This document shows, in pieces, positions 60,091-64,000 of a stretch of DNA of 64,000 nucleotides. Within the stretch, counting starts at the first letter, position 1. Each line of letters begins with the position of its first letter. Below the pieces are notes generated by a model. It was not told the DNA's origin. It searched no databases and was given only the letters and a program-made list of their open reading frames with translations. The stretch spans positions 61,641-125,640 of the forward strand of contig JALNZV010000005.1 in the NCBI GenBank assembly GCA_023229175.1. Reading direction: 5' to 3'. Position numbers and translations under genes: made by a program. Source of the stretch: Tissierellaceae bacterium. Lineage in GTDB: Bacteria > Bacillota > Clostridia > Tissierellales > Tissierellaceae.

Positions 60091-61863
60091 ATGAATAAAT
60101 TAGCAGGCGAAAAGTCCCCATACTTACTACAGCATAAAAACAATCCAGTGAATTGGAACCCTTGGGGCGAAGAGGCCTTGTCAAAGGCTAGAGAACAAAA
60201 CAAGCCATTGTTCATATCTATCGGTTATAGCACTTGTCATTGGTGTCATGTCATGAATAGGGAATCATTTAATGATTTAGAGGTTGCACAGGTATTAAAT
60301 AAGTACTTTATCCCAATTAAGGTAGATAGAGAGGAAAGACCTGATATAGACAAAATATATATGACCTTTTCAGAAGCAATGACAGGTTCAGGCGGGTGGC
60401 CTTTAAATGTATTTGCTACTCCAGAAGGAAAGCCATTCTTTTTGGGCACATATTTTCCTAAAAGGACCAAAAATAGAATTACAGGTATAATAGAGATTTC
60501 CGAAAGAATTAACAAGCTTTGGGAAACAGAGGAAAATCACATCTTAGAAGAAGCAAATCGGATATTGGTTACTGTAAAAGAAATGTTTACAACCTATGTA
60601 GAGGGAGTTATCCATGAGGATATTTCAAAAAAGGCAATGGATAGTTTAGAGGACATTTTTGACGAAAAAAATGGTGGTTTTGGCTCGAGGCCCAAGTTTC
60701 CAATGCCACAATATATATGGTTCTTATTGGAATATGGAAAAGATAACCATGATATAAAGGCCTTGGAAATGGCCGAGTTTACTTTAGAAAAGATGTATAA
60801 GGGAGGAATATTCGACCACATTGGCCATGGGTTTTATAGGTACTCTGTGGATAAAAAGTGGTTAATACCACATTTTGAAAAGATGTTATACGACAATGCT
60901 TTGCTTGGGATTATATATGCTAAGGCCTATAAAATTACAGATAAAACTTTATATAAAGAAGTTGCAGAAAATATATTTTCATTTGTCATCAGGGATATGT
61001 ATTCAGAAGTTGGCGGATTTTATTCTGCTCTAGATGCGGAGTCTGAGGGCATAGAGGGTAAGTTTTATACATTTACATATGGCGAAGTATTAGATGTCTT
61101 AGGTGAAGAATTGGGTCCATTATATTGCAAATACTACGATATTACGAAAAAGGGGAATTTTGAAGGATATAATAATCCCAACCTTATTTCTGTAGAATTA
61201 GATGATTCAGGTAAGGAAATAATCTCTGAGCTAAAAAAGGCCAAAGATATATTGTTCAAATATAGAGAAAAGCGGGTTAGACCCCATAGAGATGAAAAAG
61301 TCTTGACTTCATGGAATGGACTGATGATAGGCAGTCTTGCTTACGGAGGTAGGATGCTGAAAGTTGATAGTTATATTCAAATTGCGAAAAAAGCTGCCAA
61401 TTTTATATTAGAAAGCTTAGTCGATGAAAGTGGGGGTTTATTATCGACATATGTAGATGGGGAGGCCTACAATTTCGCTTTTCTCGAGGACTACTCCTTC
61501 TTTATCTTTGGATTAATAGAGCTGTATAAGTCTAGTGGCGAAAATATTTACTTGGAAGTGATAAAAGACTTCGTCGAAAACATGATTAGTCACTTCGAAG
61601 ACGACAATGGGGGAGGATTATTTTTTTATAGCGATTTGTCAGATAAACTGATAATGAGGCCCAAAGATTTATACGATGGGGCAATTCCTTCTGGCAATTC
61701 CATGGCTGTCATGGGCTTATATGAATTATATAGGATTACTGGAGAAGTAAAATACAAGGAAAGGGCAGATAAGATAATCCATTCCTTCGGCGGCGACATT
61801 AACGACAACCCGCTTTCCCATTTGTATGCCATAATTGCTTACAACGAAAGCTTGACACAGTAG
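60091..61863 (+). CDS. Thioredoxin-domain protein of the YyaL/SSP411 family, short form
   Basis: This 590-residue protein has the N-terminal thioredoxin-like domain of the family with SIGYSTCHWCHVMNRESF (CHWC) near residue 45 and MTGSGGWPLNVFATPEGKPF near 105. An alpha/alpha-barrel follows with GGGIFDHIGHGFYRYSVD-like GGIFDHIGHGFYRYS near 240 and LTSWNGLMIGSLA near 400. Family members are usually about 650-690 residues; this one ends just after the barrel (YAIIAYNESLTQ), so a C-terminal part is missing. Function unknown. Confidence 0.88.
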   Translation: MNKLAGEKSPYLLQHKNNPVNWNPWGEEALSKAREQNKPLFISIGYSTCHWCHVMNRESFNDLEVAQVLNKYFIPIKVDREERPDIDKIYMTFSEAMTGSGGWPLNVFATPEGKPFFLGTYFPKRTKNRITGIIEISERINKLWETEENHILEEANRILVTVKEMFTTYVEGVIHEDISKKAMDSLEDIFDEKNGGFGSRPKFPMPQYIWFLLEYGKDNHDIKALEMAEFTLEKMYKGGIFDHIGHGFYRYSVDKKWLIPHFEKMLYDNALLGIIYAKAYKITDKTLYKEVAENIFSFVIRDMYSEVGGFYSALDAESEGIEGKFYTFTYGEVLDVLGEELGPLYCKYYDITKKGNFEGYNNPNLISVELDDSGKEIISELKKAKDILFKYREKRVRPHRDEKVLTSWNGLMIGSLAYGGRMLKVDSYIQIAKKAANFILESLVDESGGLLSTYVDGEAYNFAFLEDYSFFIFGLIELYKSSGENIYLEVIKDFVENMISHFEDDNGGGLFFYSDLSDKLIMRPKDLYDGAIPSGNSMAVMGLYELYRITGEVKYKERADKIIHSFGGDINDNPLSHLYAIIAYNESLTQ

Positions 61864-61914
61864 GCCTACTAATTTATCATATATATTAAAGTGATAAAGA
61901 AAGAGGGTAAGCAA

Positions 61915-62496
61915 ATGACAACAAAATTACCGACTAGGGAAGAGGCCTTAGAATTATTTAAAAGATATAACAAATCCGACAGTCTTTTGCGACATGCACT
62001 TGCAGTTGAGGCTACTATGACACATTTTGCAAAGGTGCTGGGCGAGCCCGATGTGGAAAAGTGGAGCATAGTGGGCCTGATACATGATTTAGACTATGAG
62101 ATGTATCCTGATGAACACTGCATAAAAGTTCAGGAGATTTTGCAAGATGAAAATTATCCTGAAGACTATATAAGGGCTGTTGCAAGCCATGGTTATGGCA
62201 TTTGTTGTGATATTGAACCGGTTGAGAAAATGGAGAAGGTTTTGTATGCTATTGACGAATTAACAGGTCTTATAACGGCTGTTGCACTTTTAAGACCAAG
62301 CAAATCTGTATTGGATTTAGAGCCGAAATCCGTGAAGAAAAAGTGGAAAGATAAAGCATTTGCTGCAGGTGTAGATAGGTCTATTATTCAAAGAGGAATC
62401 GATATGCTGGAAATGGAGAGAGATGACGTAATTAAAGAAACGATTCTGGCCATGAGAAATGTGGCGGAAGAAATAGGACTAAAGGGAAATCTATAA
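61915..62496 (+). CDS. HD-domain hydrolase
   Basis: This 193-residue cytoplasmic protein has an HD domain with RHALAVEATM near residue 30, LIHDLDYEMYPDEHC near 58 and VASHGYGI near 95, which are the metal ligands of HD phosphohydrolases. ATG 61915 follows AAGAGGG; open frame upstream lacks a site. Related proteins are annotated only as HDIG/HD proteins; substrate unknown. Confidence 0.85.
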   Translation: MTTKLPTREEALELFKRYNKSDSLLRHALAVEATMTHFAKVLGEPDVEKWSIVGLIHDLDYEMYPDEHCIKVQEILQDENYPEDYIRAVASHGYGICCDIEPVEKMEKVLYAIDELTGLITAVALLRPSKSVLDLEPKSVKKKWKDKAFAAGVDRSIIQRGIDMLEMERDDVIKETILAMRNVAEEIGLKGNL

Positions 62497-62504
62497 AGAA
62501 AATT

Positions 62505-62531
62505 AAAATCCAGCATTGCTGGATTTTTTTA
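62505..62531 (+). terminator. Terminator after the HD gene
   Basis: AAAATCCAGC / GCTGGATTTT with an ATT loop and seven T. Confidence 0.88.
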
Positions 62532-62587
62532 TGTAATAGAAAACTGCCATAGAAACAATTATATGATACAATAAGTATAAGGATATT

Positions 62588-62634
62588 ACGTCAAGGGAAG
62601 TTATATTTCTAAATCTAATGTTTTACCCTGACGT
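62588..62634. promoter_or_regulatory. Inverted repeat upstream of the carbonic-anhydrase-like gene
   Basis: ACGTCA-A-GGG (62588-62597) pairs with CCCTGACGT (62626-62634) as a 9-pair stem with one bulged A and a 28-base loop. It ends 39 bases before the start codon. It may be an operator or leader hairpin. Confidence 0.35.
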
Positions 62635-62673
62635 TTGTATCGCAGTACAGAAATATCTACAAGGAGGAAGGGC

Positions 62674-63198
62674 ATGATAAAAGATTTAACAGATAAAAAG
62701 AATAATATAATAAAAGAAACAAAGATACATGATGATACATTTATAGCAGAAACAGCTGATGTAGTAGGAGATGTAACCATTGGAGAAGGCAGCAGCCTTT
62801 GGTATGGTGCTGTAGCAAGGGGAGACATGAGTTATATAACCATTGGGAATTGTACAAACATACAAGATAATGCCACAGTACATGTGGATACGGATTTACC
62901 TTGTATAATAGGAGATTATACGACAGTAGGTCACAATGCAGTAGTTCACGGTTGTACAGTTGGAGATAATTGTCTAATAGGCATGGGTGCCATAATATTG
63001 AATAATGCTACAATTGGAGACAATTGTATTATAGCTGCAGGGTCCCTAATTACAGAAGGTGCCAATATACCAGATAATTCTTTAGTCATGGGTTCACCTG
63101 GCAAGGTCAGAAGAGAAGTTACAGAAGAAGACATAAGGACCGTAAGGGAAAACGCCCATAGATATGAAGAACTCTGGAGGAACGAACATGTTGAGTAA
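62674..63198 (+). CDS. Gamma-carbonic-anhydrase-like protein
   Basis: This 174-residue left-handed beta-helix protein resembles the YrdA/PaaY/CaiE gamma-class carbonic anhydrase group. Hexapeptide repeats run from about residue 25, with NIQDNATVHVDTD and the zinc His in VGHNAVVHGC near 85-92, GMGAIILNNATIGD, and VMGSPGKVRRE near 145. The three zinc His positions look conserved. AAGGAGGAAGG precedes ATG 62674. It may hydrate CO2 or act on an unknown acyl substrate. Confidence 0.85.
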   Translation: MIKDLTDKKNNIIKETKIHDDTFIAETADVVGDVTIGEGSSLWYGAVARGDMSYITIGNCTNIQDNATVHVDTDLPCIIGDYTTVGHNAVVHGCTVGDNCLIGMGAIILNNATIGDNCIIAAGSLITEGANIPDNSLVMGSPGKVRREVTEEDIRTVRENAHRYEELWRNEHVE

Positions 63199-63213
63199 AT
63201 GGGAGATTAATTT

Positions 63214-63840
63214 ATGAAAAGGGAAATTTTCTCATATCCAAGATATCAAAAAATTGCCTTGGATATCGCCAATGCAATTTATAAGGGGGACATAAAAGAA
63301 GGAGAAAGGCTTCATGGCAGATCTACCTTAGCAGGCAGATATGGTGTATCGCCTGAAACCATTAGGCGTGCTATTAAACTTTTGGAGGATGTAAAGGTTG
63401 TTCAATCCACAAAGGGAAGTGGAATTAATGTACTATCAAAAGATAATGCATTTGATTATATAAATAAATTTAGGCATATAGATAGCATTTCCACATATAA
63501 ATCGACACTAAACGCTCTAATAGCCAAGAAAATTGAAATAGATAAAGAAATTGTCAAGACAATAAACAAAATAGTAGATTATTCTAGTAAGCTGAGCAAT
63601 ATTAATCCAATAACTCCCATGGAAATAGAAATACCTAAAAGCAGTAAAATAGTAGGACAATCAATATCAGATGTAAAGTTTTGGCAGCATACAGGTGCTA
63701 CCATTATTGGAATAAGAAGAGATGGAGCAATTATGCTTTCACCGGGTCCCTATACCACTTTTTTGCAGGACGATATACTTCTAGTCATAGGAGAGGAACA
63801 TGTATACAATGCAGTCAAGTCTTTTTTGAATGAAAAGTAA
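63214..63840 (+). CDS. BusR-like regulator: GntR HTH fused to an RCK_C (TrkA-C) domain
   Basis: This 208-residue protein has an N-terminal GntR winged helix (about 5-75: YQKIALDIANAIYKGDIKEG, then GVSPETIRRAIKLLEDV). A coiled-coil linker spans about 85-125. A C-terminal RCK_C/TrkA-C domain (about 130-208) has PITPMEIEIPKSSKIVGQS, GATIIGIRRDG and LLVIGEEHVYNAVKSFL. The layout is that of BusR, a c-di-AMP-responsive repressor of osmolyte uptake in lactic acid bacteria. Target genes are not adjacent here, unless they lie past the right edge. c-di-AMP sensing is inferred. Confidence 0.85.
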   Translation: MKREIFSYPRYQKIALDIANAIYKGDIKEGERLHGRSTLAGRYGVSPETIRRAIKLLEDVKVVQSTKGSGINVLSKDNAFDYINKFRHIDSISTYKSTLNALIAKKIEIDKEIVKTINKIVDYSSKLSNINPITPMEIEIPKSSKIVGQSISDVKFWQHTGATIIGIRRDGAIMLSPGPYTTFLQDDILLVIGEEHVYNAVKSFLNEK

Positions 63841-63871
63841 AATCCGATAACTTCTTTGTTATCGGATTTTA
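63839..63871 (+). terminator. Terminator after the BusR-like gene
   Basis: AAAATCCGATAAC / GTTATCGGATTTT with a TTCTTT loop. The stem begins within the stop codon. The group II intron starts six bases after it. Confidence 0.9.
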
Positions 63872-63876
63872 AACTT

Positions 63877-64000
63877 GTGCGCCTAGCATGGGCGTAAACT
63901 AGTCGGTGAAAGTCCGATACGGGGGCTGATAGTGCCAACCGTTAGCTTAAGACAAGGGTGTCCCTCGTGAGATGGAATCTGAAGGAAGTCGGCGGCAAAA
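63877..64000 (+). mobile_element. Group IIC intron, 5' end (cut by the window edge)
   Basis: From 63877, GTGCGCCTAGCATGGGCG, then AGTCGGTGAAAGTC, CGTTAGCTTAAG, AAGGGTGTCC and GATGGAATCTGAAGGAAG match the domain I layout of group IIC introns such as the Oceanobacillus iheyensis one, from memory. The position right after a Rho-independent terminator is the known IIC target preference. The maturase/reverse transcriptase gene and 3' end would lie beyond the window. The element lies on the plus strand. Confidence 0.9.

Overview
The window is low-GC Gram-positive DNA, most likely from an anaerobic, probably spore-forming Clostridia/Tissierellia-type bacterium. The evidence is the AT-rich genome with strong AGGAGG-type ribosome binding sites, T-box leaders ahead of cysteine and tryptophan genes, a Firmicutes-type LexA box, FtsEX with a coiled-coil M23 hydrolase, a DUF1657 protein, a tRNA 2-selenouridine synthase (selenium use) and histidine and D-serine ammonia-lyases. 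No genus can be fixed from the sequence alone. Most of the window is ordinary chromosome. The accessory-looking parts are 27.3-32.3 kb and the right edge.

Layout, 0-24 kb. The window opens in the 3' end of dsdA, followed by a Lon-like AAA protease. A minus-strand pair follows: 5-formyl-THF cyclo-ligase and a CofE-like gamma-glutamyl ligase. Next is a cell-envelope block: ftsE, ftsX, a coiled-coil M23 peptidase, a CtpA-type S41 protease and a membrane protein, facing a large lipoprotein gene. uvrB-uvrA follow under a LexA box. Then come an ECF sigma factor with two membrane-anchored partners, proA-proB and an ABC-2 type exporter pair.

Layout, 24-33 kb. There is a hotdog thioesterase gene, then DUF1893, an ECF S-component and an MtaD-type deaminase in a row. 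A very AT-rich ECF sigma/anti-sigma/membrane operon is flanked by two nearly identical elements of about 205 bp. These elements look like internally deleted group IIC introns, each placed just after a terminator. The second supplies the last codons and stop of a histidine kinase whose sensor loop is rich in Met and His. Its response regulator lies beyond a divergent small secreted Gly/Met/His-rich protein gene.

Layout, 33-50 kb. A Cys T-box precedes cysK-cysE and a Trp T-box precedes trpS. selU has a possible structured leader, and is followed by DUF2249, a universal stress protein and azlCD. An AraC regulator diverges, across a Fur box, from a siderophore ABC transporter of YclNOPQ layout. 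Then come DUF1657, an LPG-synthase/flippase-like membrane protein, an antiporter-family carrier with hutH, and an orphan amino-acid-type binding protein.

Layout, 50-64 kb. A transporter of unknown substrate is followed by a complete sugar locus: GH13 phosphorylase, binding protein, two permeases, ATPase and LacI regulator. Two AAAACGTTTT-centred operators in it are plausible LacI sites. The right end has a dipeptidase, a YyaL-like thioredoxin-domain protein, an HD protein, a gamma-carbonic-anhydrase-like protein and a BusR-like GntR/RCK_C regulator. The first 124 bases of a recognisable group IIC intron, again directly behind a terminator, close the window. No tRNA, rRNA or CRISPR array was seen.
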